From an uncultured Clostridium sp. (lineage in GTDB: Bacteria > Bacillota > Clostridia > TANB77 > CAG-508), in contig CABQAZ010000010.1 of assembly GCA_902462295.1 (NCBI GenBank), positions 1 to 50,705 on the forward strand: a stretch of 50,705 nucleotides of DNA, in the 5' to 3' direction. This document shows positions 1 to 7,855 of this stretch, piece by piece. Below the pieces are notes generated by a model, which was not told where the DNA came from, did no database searches, and worked only from the letters and a program-made list of their open reading frames with translations. A program made the position numbers and the translations under genes. Position 1 is the stretch's first letter; each line of letters starts with the position of its first letter.

Positions 1-389
1 CACATTTTGAAAATTTAGATTTTAGTTTTAGTGGAATAAAAACAGCAGTAATAAACTTACATCATAAAAATCCAGAAGTAAGTAAAGAAGATTTATGTAT
101 GAGTTTCGAAAAGGCTGTAACAGAGGAATTAATTGAAAATATAACAAAAGCGATTGAGCAAACAGGAATAAAAAAAGTAGTATTAGCTGGTGGAGTATCA
201 GCAAATACGCACATAAGAAATGAGTTTGAAAAACTAGAAAAACAAGGAATAAAAATATATAAACCAGATTTAAAATTATGTACAGATAATGCAGGAATGA
301 TAGCATCTGCTGGATATTATAGATATCTTCATGGTGATTTATCAGAAAATACATTAAATGCAGTACCAAATTTAAAAATAGGAGAATAG
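1..389 (+). CDS. tsaD: tRNA N6-adenosine threonylcarbamoyltransferase TsaD, C-terminal part (5' end outside window)
   Basis: TsaD transfers the threonylcarbamoyl group to A37 of ANN-decoding tRNAs in the cytoplasm, together with TsaB and TsaE. The frame is open from position 3 and reads without interruption to the stop at 387-389, giving the last 128 or so residues. The Kae1/TsaD signature FSFSGIKTAV is seen near the left edge, followed by VVLAGGVSANTHIR and CTDNAGMIASAGYYRY, which belong to the C-terminal ASKHA lobe that binds metal and nucleotide. The ATG at 99 is only an internal methionine. The upstream part lies outside the window. The next gene starts 16 bases downstream and is probably cotranscribed. 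Confidence 0.96.
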   Translation, partial: HFENLDFSFSGIKTAVINLHHKNPEVSKEDLCMSFEKAVTEELIENITKAIEQTGIKKVVLAGGVSANTHIRNEFEKLEKQGIKIYKPDLKLCTDNAGMIASAGYYRYLHGDLSENTLNAVPNLKIGE

Positions 390-404
390 AAAAGGAAAAA
401 TAAT

Positions 405-1109
405 ATGTCAATATTTGTAATAGCTGACCTACATTTATCGCTTAGAGTTCCTAAGCCAATGGACATATTTGGAGATAATTGGACAGGTCATGAAGAAAAA
501 ATAAGAAAAGATTGGATAAAAAAAGTAAAGGAAGATGACTTGGTAGTTTTACCAGGTGATTTTTCATGGGAAACATATTTAGAAAATACTAAATTAGATT
601 TTAATTATTTAAATAATTTACCTGGAAAAAAAATTATGCTTAAAGGAAACCATGATTATTGGTGGACAACAGTAACTAATATGAAAAGATTTTTACAAGA
701 AAATAATTTTACAAATATTGACTTTTTATATAATAATAGTTTTGAATTTGAAAATAAGATTTTATGCGGGACAAGAGGTTGGAGTATTGCTGATGAAGAA
801 ATGAATAAAAAACTTATAAATAGAGAATTAATAAGATTAGAAATTTCATTACAAGATGGAATAAATAAATACGGAAAAGATAAAGAAATAATAGTTTTTA
901 TGCACTATCCTCCAATTACCAAAGCTAAAATAACTTCAGAACAAGAAGCAGAATTTGTGAAGTTAATGAAAAAATACAATGTAAAAAAATGTTATTATGG
1001 ACATTTACATGGAGCTTCTATAAATGATGCTATTGAGGGAGAAGTTGAAGGAATAGAATTTAAACTAATTAGTGCAGATTGTTTAAATTTTAAATTGAAT
1101 AAAATTTAA
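405..1109 (+). CDS. Metallophosphoesterase (calcineurin-like predicted phosphohydrolase, COG1768-like)
   Basis: This 234-residue cytoplasmic protein carries the full set of calcineurin-type metal motifs: DLHLS near residue 8, GDFSW near 51, GNHDYWW near 81, HYPP near 166 and GHLHG near 199. Together they bind two metal ions for phosphoester hydrolysis. No signal peptide is visible. The substrate cannot be told from sequence. The family is common as a single housekeeping gene in Clostridia. The ribosome binding site AAAGGAAA lies a few bases before the ATG. The CGG triplets inside this gene fall across codon boundaries (TGC-GGG and TAC-GGA), so they do not test the CGG anomaly described elsewhere in the window. 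Confidence 0.9.
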   Translation: MSIFVIADLHLSLRVPKPMDIFGDNWTGHEEKIRKDWIKKVKEDDLVVLPGDFSWETYLENTKLDFNYLNNLPGKKIMLKGNHDYWWTTVTNMKRFLQENNFTNIDFLYNNSFEFENKILCGTRGWSIADEEMNKKLINRELIRLEISLQDGINKYGKDKEIIVFMHYPPITKAKITSEQEAEFVKLMKKYNVKKCYYGHLHGASINDAIEGEVEGIEFKLISADCLNFKLNKI

Positions 1110-1118
1110 ACCCCAAAT

Positions 1119-1147
1119 GTATATTTTTTTCCTTTTTTGTCATAATA
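1119..1147 (+). promoter_or_regulatory. Sigma-G-type (forespore) promoter of spoVT
   Basis: GTATA at 1119-1123, a 17-base spacer and CATAATA at 1141-1147 match the Bacillus sigma-G consensus as I recall it (GHATR, 17-18 bases, CATWHTA) at every defined position. In Bacillus subtilis spoVT belongs to the sigma-G regulon, so motif and gene agree. The expected start of transcription is near 1155, giving a leader of about 28 bases that contains the AGGAGG site at 1170-1175. Confidence 0.6.
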
Positions 1148-1182
1148 AGAATATACTTAGAAAACAAAAAGGAGGAAGATTA

Positions 1183-1737
1183 ATGAAAGCAACAGGAGTT
1201 GTAAGAAGAATAGATGATTTAGGTAGAGTAGTAATACCAAAAGAAATAAGAAAAACTTTACGTATAAAAGAGGGGGAACCTTTAGAAATATTTACAGATA
1301 GAGAAGGGCAAGTTATTTTGAAAAAATATTCGCCAATAGGTGAATTGTCAGAATTTGCAACAGGATATGCAGAGACATTGTCAAAGACTACAGGACATAT
1401 AGCATGTATAACAGATAAAGACACTGTAATAGCAATTTCAGGTGGTTCTAAAAAAGAATTTTTGGAACAAAATGTGAGTGAAGAATTAGAACAATTAATG
1501 GAAGATAAAGAGGTTTATACAAGTAAAGAAAATAGTGATGTTGCAGTTCCAATAACTAAAAATGATAATAATGAAAGAAAGTATAATGCACAAGTTGTAT
1601 ATCCAATTATATCAAATGGAGATACAATAGGAACTGTAATTTTATTATCTAAAGAATCTAATACCAAAATGAATGAAGTAGAGAAAAAAGTTGCTCAATC
1701 AGCTGCATCTTTTTTAGGAAGTCAAATGGAAATTTAA
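1183..1737 (+). CDS. spoVT: Stage V sporulation protein T, AbrB-family transcriptional regulator
   Basis: SpoVT is a forespore DNA-binding regulator that tunes sigma-G-dependent genes. The 184-residue protein has an N-terminal swapped-hairpin AbrB domain (MKATGVVRRIDDLGRVVIPKEI, roughly residues 1-50) and a C-terminal GAF-like domain (about 55-180), which is the SpoVT arrangement rather than AbrB or Abh, which lack the GAF domain. An in-frame ATG exists at 1117. The ATG at 1183 is chosen because AAAGGAGGAAG sits directly before it and because this is where family homology begins. The gene ends in a hairpin shared with convergent mutS2. It is direct evidence that the organism can sporulate. 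Confidence 0.95.
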   Translation: MKATGVVRRIDDLGRVVIPKEIRKTLRIKEGEPLEIFTDREGQVILKKYSPIGELSEFATGYAETLSKTTGHIACITDKDTVIAISGGSKKEFLEQNVSEELEQLMEDKEVYTSKENSDVAVPITKNDNNERKYNAQVVYPIISNGDTIGTVILLSKESNTKMNEVEKKVAQSAASFLGSQMEI

Positions 1738-1751
1738 AAATGATTAAATTG

Positions 1752-1806
1752 TGACCATGTATATTTATTAATTATGATTAAATAAAATACACATGGTCAT
1801 ATTTTT
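1752..1806. terminator. Bidirectional hairpin between spoVT and mutS2
   Basis: TGACCATGT at 1752-1760 pairs with ACATGGTCA at 1791-1799, and the stem extends inward with AT pairs and one mismatch. A T-run follows on the + strand and the AT-rich flank serves the - strand, so it can end both convergent transcripts. It overlaps the last codon of mutS2. Confidence 0.7.
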
Positions 1807-4183
1807 ATAATTTTAAACTAACAATAGTTACACCCATTTCACCTTCTCCAAAAGTACCAAGTCTAAAGCTATCAACGATTTTATTAGACTTAAGATAACG
1901 ATGAATACCATTACGCAAAGCACCAGTACCTTTACCATGTACAATGCGAACAGGAGAAAGTTTTGCAATATAGCAATCATCTAAATATTTATCTACAATA
2001 GGAATAGCCTCATCAACTGTAAGACCTAAAAGATTAATTTCTTGACTTACATTTTGTGATTTTAATGATGAACGTCCTACATAAAAAGAACTTTTTGATT
2101 TTTTTTCAGATAAAGATGATTTAGAGTTTGCAATTTCTTGTAAATTTTTTATATCAACTTTCATTTTCATTATACCAACTTGAACTTGAACAGTCTCATC
2201 TTTTGATATATTAGAAACGATAACACCATTTGTTTTCAAATTACTTACATATACATTTAAACCAGGCTTTATTTTCTCTCGTGAGATAGTAGGAAGTAGA
2301 TTATCTACTAGTTCAACATCTTCTACATTTGTATTTATAGAAGATATTTTTTCATTTAATGTATTTCTAAGTTTATTTGCTTTAGATGCAGATGTAGCAG
2401 AATTCATGTCTTTTATTATTGAATTTGCTGTTTCCTTTGCGTCAATTAAAATTTGTTTTGCTTCTTGTTTGGCATTAGCAATCAATTCTTTTTCTTTATT
2501 AGAAACATTTGAATGCTGATGTTTTAATGAATTTCTTAATTCTTCTGCTTCTTGTAAAGCAAGAGAGGTACGAATTTTTTCATCTTCAATCTGAGATTTA
2601 CTATCATAAATATTTTTTAATAAGTCTTCTAAGTTTACAGTTTCTTTGTCAATCATGGAAGAAGCACGCTCTATAATATTTTTGTCTAGTCCAAGTTTTC
2701 TGCTTATTGCAAAAGCATTACTTTTTCCAGGTATACCAATTAATAGACGATAAGTTGGCTTTAAATTTTCTATGTCAAATTCTACGCTAGCATTTTTGAA
2801 ACCAGGTGTTACAAGTGCATATTTTTTTAATTCTTGATAATGAGATGTGGCTATAGTAAGACATTTTTTTTCAGTAAAATATTGTAAAATACTTATTGCA
2901 AGATGTGCACCCTCAAGAGGGTCTGTTCCAGAACCTAATTCATCAACAAGTATAAGGCTGTAAGTTGTTGCAGATTGTGTGATTTTTACTATATTACTCA
3001 TATGTGATGAAAATGTACTTAATGATTCACTAATACTTTGTTCATCACCTATATCTGCAAAAATATGGTCAAATACATAAAAACTAGAATGTTCATCTGC
3101 AGGGATATTTAATCCACTACATGCCATAGCAGATAAAAGACCTATTGTTTTTAATGTTACGGTTTTTCCACCTGTATTTGGACCTGTTATAATTAAACTT
3201 GAGAAATCTTTTCCTAATTCTACAGAAATTGGAACTACATTTGCCGTATTAATTAAAGGATGACGTGCATTTTTAAAGTCAATAAATTTTTCATCATTTA
3301 TTTTAGGTGTTATACAGTGTAGGTTTAAAGAATAGTGAGCTTTTGCAAATATAAAATCTAACTTTCCGATTAATTTTACATTATTTTCAATTTCTTTTGT
3401 GTATGGATATAATAACCCACTTAAGTTTTGTAAGATTTTTTCAATTTCAAGTTCTTCTTCAATATGTAAATTTGAAAGTTCATTATTTAAGTCAAATACA
3501 GCTATTGGTTCTATAAATACTGTTGAACCACTACTTGACATATCATGAACAAAACCTTTTACAGAACTGCGGTATTCTTCTTTGACAGGAATTACAAAAC
3601 GACCATTACGAATGGTTACAAGGTTTTCTCTAATATATTTTGAATAAGTAGAAGAATGTAAAATACTATTAAGTTTTGAACGTATGTCTTGTTCTATTTT
3701 GCGTTCTTTTCTACGAATATCTTGTAATTTTGAGGACGCAGAGTCTGCGATAGTATCTTCGTCAATAATTGATTTTGCAAAAGTTTGTACAATACTTTGG
3801 TTTACATATAAATCAATAAAATATTGTGATATTTCAGAAAAATTAGATGTTTCAAGATAATCTTTTTCAAAATAATTTTTCAAATTTGCAGACATTTGCA
3901 ATATATTTTGAATTTCAAGTAAAGCTTTTATGCTAAGAGTACCATAACTGTCTAAAGATTTTAAATAAACTGTTATGTCAGCAATTTCACCAAGTGGTGG
4001 AGTACTATTTCGTTGAATTAATATTACTCCTTGTGAAGTTTCATCTAACATTTTTTGAATTTTATTTTTATCTTGTGATGGTCTTAATTCTGATACATAA
4101 TTTTTTCCTATATATGTTTTACAAAAATTTGATATTTTTTCTAATATTTTGTCAAATTCTAATTTCTTTAAATTGTTGTCCAT
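1805..4183 (-). CDS. mutS2: Endonuclease MutS2
   Basis: MutS2 is a cytoplasmic ATPase/nuclease with roles in suppressing recombination and, in Bacillus, in splitting collided ribosomes. The 792-residue protein has the usual order: N-terminal core and clamp, Walker A (GPNTGGKTVTLKT, near 330), Walker B and D-loop (DELGSGTDPLEGA, near 410), a long coiled coil, a KOW-like segment and a C-terminal Smr domain with LLGLTVDEA and VHGKGTGALR. Length matches the family. A start 39 bases further upstream (4222) is possible, but the ATG at 4183 has AAAGGA at the right distance and begins with the typical MDNNLKKLEFDKIL. No in-frame CGG codon occurs in this gene. It is monocistronic, divergent from the DUF2207 gene. 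Confidence 0.96.
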   Translation of the reverse strand: MDNNLKKLEFDKILEKISNFCKTYIGKNYVSELRPSQDKNKIQKMLDETSQGVILIQRNSTPPLGEIADITVYLKSLDSYGTLSIKALLEIQNILQMSANLKNYFEKDYLETSNFSEISQYFIDLYVNQSIVQTFAKSIIDEDTIADSASSKLQDIRRKERKIEQDIRSKLNSILHSSTYSKYIRENLVTIRNGRFVIPVKEEYRSSVKGFVHDMSSSGSTVFIEPIAVFDLNNELSNLHIEEELEIEKILQNLSGLLYPYTKEIENNVKLIGKLDFIFAKAHYSLNLHCITPKINDEKFIDFKNARHPLINTANVVPISVELGKDFSSLIITGPNTGGKTVTLKTIGLLSAMACSGLNIPADEHSSFYVFDHIFADIGDEQSISESLSTFSSHMSNIVKITQSATTYSLILVDELGSGTDPLEGAHLAISILQYFTEKKCLTIATSHYQELKKYALVTPGFKNASVEFDIENLKPTYRLLIGIPGKSNAFAISRKLGLDKNIIERASSMIDKETVNLEDLLKNIYDSKSQIEDEKIRTSLALQEAEELRNSLKHQHSNVSNKEKELIANAKQEAKQILIDAKETANSIIKDMNSATSASKANKLRNTLNEKISSINTNVEDVELVDNLLPTISREKIKPGLNVYVSNLKTNGVIVSNISKDETVQVQVGIMKMKVDIKNLQEIANSKSSLSEKKSKSSFYVGRSSLKSQNVSQEINLLGLTVDEAIPIVDKYLDDCYIAKLSPVRIVHGKGTGALRNGIHRYLKSNKIVDSFRLGTFGEGEMGVTIVSLKL

Positions 4184-4243
4184 TTCTATTTTTCCTTTCT
4201 TTAGGCACTTATGTGTTGCCAAATTTAGCTTCTAAATGCTTAT

Positions 4244-4273
4244 ATTATCGCATAAAAATGAAGAAAATTCAAT
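4244..4273 (-). promoter_or_regulatory. Sigma-A promoter of mutS2
   Basis: On the minus strand TTGAAT (4273-4268) is separated by 18 bases from GATAAT (4249-4244). It lies about 60 bases upstream of the chosen mutS2 start. Confidence 0.5.
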
Positions 4274-4289
4274 AAATATAAAAATGTAT

Positions 4290-4318
4290 TGATAAATTTT
4301 TTATGTTATGAGATAATT
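4290..4318 (+). promoter_or_regulatory. Sigma-A promoter of the DUF2207 gene
   Basis: TTGATA at 4290-4295, 17-base spacer, GATAAT at 4313-4318, then the strong ribosome binding site GGGGGAGG at 4329-4336 before the ATG at 4340. Confidence 0.6.
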
Positions 4319-4339
4319 TAGTCGAAAAGGGGGAGGTCT

Positions 4340-6037
4340 ATGAAAAAGACGATTAAAATATTATTTATTTTTATATTTTCACTTGCATTATTTTCAATAG
4401 GAAACAAAGTAGAAGCAAATTCAATACAAAGTATTGCTATGGATATATTTATTGATGATAATGGAGATGCAACAGTAACAGAAACTTGGAGGTGTAATGT
4501 AACACAAGGAACAGAGGTATATCATCCATATTATAATTTAGGAAATTCAGTAATAAAAGATTTAACAGTAATGGATGGAAATACACAATATGAGCAATTA
4601 TCATCTTGGGATACATCAGGAACACTACAAAGTAAAGCAAATAAATGTGGAATAAATGTAATTTCAAATGGAGTTGAACTTTGCTGGGGAATAAGCCAAT
4701 ATGGTTCACATACTTATACAGCAAAATACACAATTACAAATTTTGTATCAGAAACAACAGATGCACAAATGATATATTGGACATTAATACCATACGAATT
4801 TTCAAATTCAATAGGAAATGCATATATCAAGATTCATACAAATTTTGATATTGAAGATACAACTGATGTCTGGGGATATGGAAACTATGGTGGAACTGCA
4901 TATGTATATGATGGGTATATTGAAATGCAATCAGATGGTACATTAGAAAAAAATGAATATATGACAATCTTAGTTAAATTTCCATTAGGAACATTTAATG
5001 CGATTAATAAATTAGATTATGATTTTGATAATTATTATAATATGGCACAAGAGGGAGCGATCAAATATACAGAGGAAGACATATCTATTGGATATGTTAT
5101 TGCAATATTAGTGGTAATATTTGGGGCATTTGTTATAATTATAATTTTATTAGTGCATGCATTTAATATGACAAAAGGATTAGATTATGGAAAAGAGGGA
5201 AAGAAAATTCCTAAGATAATACCGTATTTTAGAGATATACCATGTAAAAGAGATATATTTAGAGCATATTATATAGGGTATCAATATGATATAGTAAAAG
5301 AAAAAACTAATATTTTAGGTGCAATAATTCTAAAATGGTTAAAAGACGGAATAGTTAGAATAGAAGAAAGGTCTACAAGCTTGAAAAAAGAAAATATAGC
5401 TATTGTTTTTACAAGAAATAATTCTGAAATGTTTTTAGAGTCTAAAGAAAAAGAATTGTTTGATATGATGTATGAAGCAAGTGAAGATGGAATCTTAGAG
5501 GGTAAAGAACTTGAAATATGGTGTGATTTTAATTATTCAAAAATTGTTTCTTGGTTAGACAAGGTAATAGATGATGAAAGAGATAAACTTGTAAATCAAG
5601 GATTGATTGAAGAAAAAATTAAAGGAAAAAGGAAAAAATATATAGCAACATATGAGTTGAAACAGGAAGCCATTGAACTTGCAGGATTAAGAAAATATTT
5701 AAATGAATATACACTTATAAAAGATAGGAAAGCAGTTGAAGTCCAATTATTTGAGGAATATTTGATTTTTGCACAGATTATGGGAATTGCTAAAAAGGTT
5801 TCTAAACAATTTAAAGATATATATCCACAAATTATTCAACAATCTAATTTTGTGTCTTATGATAGTGTTATGTTTATAAATACAAGTTTAGATAAAGGAA
5901 TATATACAGCTAGAGAAAGAATATCAGGATATTCATCAGGAGGTGGAGGATTCTCTTCTGGTGGCGGAGGAGGAGGTTCTTTCGGCGGTGGTAGAGGTGG
6001 CCGGAGGCTTCCGTTAAAATTGAAAAAGTTTTGGTAG
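4340..6037 (+). CDS. DUF2207-family membrane protein with glycine-rich tail; +1 shift near the end
   Basis: This is a 565-residue zero-frame product. It has a signal peptide (residues 1-26), an extracytoplasmic DUF2207 beta-rich domain (about 30-235), one transmembrane helix (about 250-275), a cytoplasmic domain of winged-helix character, and a glycine/serine-rich tail. Function is unknown; relatives are common membrane proteins of Firmicutes. The tail is odd. In frame zero it turns from GGGRGG into RRLPLKLKKFW, at an in-frame CGG codon (6002-6004) followed by A. Skipping one base there gives GGFR and a stop at 6015-6017, a tail in keeping with the glycine-rich run, for a 558-residue protein. 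This matches the CGG-A sites in two other genes of the window. The tail is not conserved enough to settle the case alone. Confidence 0.85.
   Translation: MKKTIKILFIFIFSLALFSIGNKVEANSIQSIAMDIFIDDNGDATVTETWRCNVTQGTEVYHPYYNLGNSVIKDLTVMDGNTQYEQLSSWDTSGTLQSKANKCGINVISNGVELCWGISQYGSHTYTAKYTITNFVSETTDAQMIYWTLIPYEFSNSIGNAYIKIHTNFDIEDTTDVWGYGNYGGTAYVYDGYIEMQSDGTLEKNEYMTILVKFPLGTFNAINKLDYDFDNYYNMAQEGAIKYTEEDISIGYVIAILVVIFGAFVIIIILLVHAFNMTKGLDYGKEGKKIPKIIPYFRDIPCKRDIFRAYYIGYQYDIVKEKTNILGAIILKWLKDGIVRIEERSTSLKKENIAIVFTRNNSEMFLESKEKELFDMMYEASEDGILEGKELEIWCDFNYSKIVSWLDKVIDDERDKLVNQGLIEEKIKGKRKKYIATYELKQEAIELAGLRKYLNEYTLIKDRKAVEVQLFEEYLIFAQIMGIAKKVSKQFKDIYPQIIQQSNFVSYDSVMFINTSLDKGIYTARERISGYSSGGGGFSSGGGGGGSFGGGRGGRRLPLKLKKFW
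6002..6005 (+). other. Candidate +1 frameshift site CGG-A in the DUF2207 gene
   Basis: The zero-frame codon is CGG, followed by A, after codon GGC. Dropping one C gives GGC-GGA-GGC-TTC-CGT-TAA, which keeps the glycine run and stops after GGFR. The frame-zero alternative reads a basic tail of 11 residues, RRLPLKLKKFW. It has the same form as the sites at 6595 and 34015. Confidence 0.6.
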
Positions 6038-6078
6038 AAATTTCAAGTATAAAAAGAAAAGAATAAAAGAAAAAAGTA

Positions 6079-6107
6079 TTGAAAAAAAATTAGTACAAAG
6101 ATATAAT
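6079..6107 (+). promoter_or_regulatory. Sigma-A promoter of the first glycan cluster
   Basis: TTGAAA at 6079-6084, 17-base spacer and a perfect TATAAT at 6102-6107. The leader to the first gene is about 50 bases. Confidence 0.7.
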
Positions 6108-6165
6108 TAATTTGAAATGTTTTGTAAAAAACTTTGAATAGTTATAGATTGGAAATGTGGAAAAT

Positions 6166-6832
6166 ATGCAATTTATAAATGTAATAACGGCAAATCAAAA
6201 TATAATATCAAAATATGTAAATTTAATAATAAAGAAAGTTATAGATATAATTGGAGCTATTGTAGGAATTATACTATTAGTTCCAATTGCAATAGTAATA
6301 TTTATAGCAAATACTATTTCTGGAGATTTTGGACCATTATTCTATTCTCAGATAAGAATAGGAAAAAATGGCAAAAAGTTTAAAATGTATAAATTCAGAA
6401 GTATGTGTATAGATGCAGATATAAAATTGGAAAAATTATTGGAAGAAGATGAAAAAGCAAGAAAAGAATGGATATCAAATCGAAAATTAAATAATGATCC
6501 AAGAATAACAAAAATAGGACAATTTATTAGGAAAACAAGTTTAGATGAATTTCCTCAGTTTGTAAATGTACTAAAAGGAGAGATGAGTTTAGTACGGACC
6601 AAGACCTGTTGGATATGATGAAATAGAAAAATTTGGAATAGTTAAGGACAAAATACTTTCAGTTAAACCAGGAATTACAGGAAATTGGGCTGCAAATGGT
6701 AGAAGTAATACAAACTATGAAGAAAGAGTTATAATGGAAGCTACATATGTTGACAATTTCTCTGTAAAACAAGATTTAATAATTTTATTAAAAACAGTAG
6801 GTTCGGTTATAAAAATGGAAGGTGCAGTATAA
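6166..6832 (+). CDS. Phosphoglycosyl transferase (bacterial sugar transferase), expressed through a +1 shift at 6595
   Basis: The enzyme starts glycan assembly by moving a sugar phosphate from a nucleotide sugar to undecaprenyl phosphate in the membrane. The first 143 residues include a membrane helix (about 20-45), IRIGKNGKKFKMYKFRSM, and KTSLDEFPQFVNVLKGEMSLV. At 6595 frame zero meets CGG and ends at TGA (6616-6618). One base further, the frame reads GPRPVGYDE, then KPGITGNWAANGR, to a stop at 6830-6832, for 221 residues in all. The paralogue at 15889, 215 residues and intact, carries IVGPRPL at the same place. The conserved remainder downstream is free of stops, so an old pseudogene is unlikely. 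The start at 6166 is preferred to GTG 6157 because the upstream GGAAA is better spaced. Confidence 0.88.
6595..6598 (+). other. Candidate +1 frameshift site CGG-A in the phosphoglycosyl transferase gene
   Basis: The zero-frame codons read GTA-CGG-ACC-AAG. With one base skipped they read GTA-GGA-CCA-AGA-CCT, which is the invariant V-G-P-R-P motif of the family. An AAAGGAG run lies 14 bases upstream, further than the stimulatory site in prfB, and the other two sites share no such element. Confidence 0.75.
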
Positions 6833-6893
6833 GATTTGTTTTTGAGTAGGATATAGAAAAGGAGTGATTGCTGAAATATCAGCAAATGCAAAA

Positions 6894-7844
6894 ATGGAAA
6901 AAATAAGTGTAATAATGTCTGTTTATAATGAAAATGAAGAAGAATTAAAAGAATCTATAGAATCAATTCTTGGACAAACATATAAAAACTTTGAATTTAT
7001 TATTATTATAGATAATCCGGTAGAAAAATGGAGAATTGATTATATAAAAAAATATAAAGACGAAAGAATAAAATTAATTGTTAATGATGAAAATATAGGA
7101 TTACCTAAAAGTTTAAATAAAGGTTTAGAATATGCAACAGGAGAATATATTGCAAGAATGGACGCAGATGATATATCTATGCCAATGAGATTTGAAAAAC
7201 AAATTGAATTTCTAAAGAAAAAAGGATATGATTTATGTGGTTCAAATATTGAAGATTTTGCGGACGAAAAAATTTTAAAGAAAAAAATTTATCCGGAAAA
7301 TTCAGAAGATATAAGAAAAATGTTATTTATAAAAAATTGTGTTCCACATTCTACATTTTTTGGCAAAAAGGAAGTTTTTCTAAAATTAAATGGATATACT
7401 AATATTTTTTCATGTGAAGATTATGACTTTCTTTTAAGGGCTGTTAACAACAATATTAAAATTGGAAATGTACAAGAAATTCTTTTGAAATATAGAATTA
7501 GAGCACAAGGAATTTGTATAAGCAATTCTGGCAAACAAGAATTAATTACAATTTATATAAGAAAATTATATAAGAAAAATAAAGATTTAATTGTTTCAGA
7601 AGATATGATTGAAAATTTTATAGATTCGAAAGAATTTAAAAAGAAAATTAAGAATTATAATTTTTATTCTGAAATAAAAAATCGTTGTAAATATATGAAT
7701 AAAAAACAAATAAAATATTATATATATATGATATTTTTACTTTTGAATTTTAAGTATTCTACTAGACTTATATTTAGTAAATTGATGGAGTGGAAATATA
7801 TAATTATAGCTAAAAAAAGGAATAAAAAAAATATTGTTGAATGA
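6894..7844 (+). CDS. Family 2 glycosyltransferase
   Basis: This is a 316-residue GT-A fold enzyme, cytoplasmic and membrane-associated by inference. VIMSVYNE at the N-terminus binds the nucleotide and MDADD is the metal-binding DxD. HSTF and CEDYDFLLR match the acceptor-side region of the family. The start is uncertain. The frame extends up to GTG 6864, but that codon overlaps the AAAAGGAG site. The ATG at 6894 gives the typical N-terminus MEKISVIMS yet has no ribosome binding site of its own. A 12-codon frame beginning TTG at 6868 ends just past 6894 and could couple initiation. The gene overlaps the next one. Donor and acceptor are unknown. Confidence 0.85.
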   Translation: MEKISVIMSVYNENEEELKESIESILGQTYKNFEFIIIIDNPVEKWRIDYIKKYKDERIKLIVNDENIGLPKSLNKGLEYATGEYIARMDADDISMPMRFEKQIEFLKKKGYDLCGSNIEDFADEKILKKKIYPENSEDIRKMLFIKNCVPHSTFFGKKEVFLKLNGYTNIFSCEDYDFLLRAVNNNIKIGNVQEILLKYRIRAQGICISNSGKQELITIYIRKLYKKNKDLIVSEDMIENFIDSKEFKKKIKNYNFYSEIKNRCKYMNKKQIKYYIYMIFLLLNFKYSTRLIFSKLMEWKYIIIAKKRNKKNIVE

Positions 7845-7855
7845 GGAGAAAATAC

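Noticed and set aside
4183..4222. Upstream start of MutS2 at 4222
   Set aside because: ATG at 4183 has a ribosome binding site and matches the family N-terminus. The extra 13 residues do not.
6574..6600. prfB-like stimulation by a Shine-Dalgarno sequence upstream of the shift
   Set aside because: An AAAGGAG run lies 14 bases from the 6595 site, but nothing like it is present at 34015, so it is not a shared element.
6616..6618. Reading UGA as Trp (code 4) to extend the phosphoglycosyl transferase in frame zero
   Set aside because: The frame-zero extension after the site does not resemble the family, while the +1 frame does.
6595..6832. Pseudogene interpretation of the phosphoglycosyl transferase (and of rqcH and the DUF2207 gene)
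   Set aside because: All three lesions are identical in form, sit at conserved or glycine-rich positions, and the downstream frames are intact. Random decay would give varied lesions and further stops.
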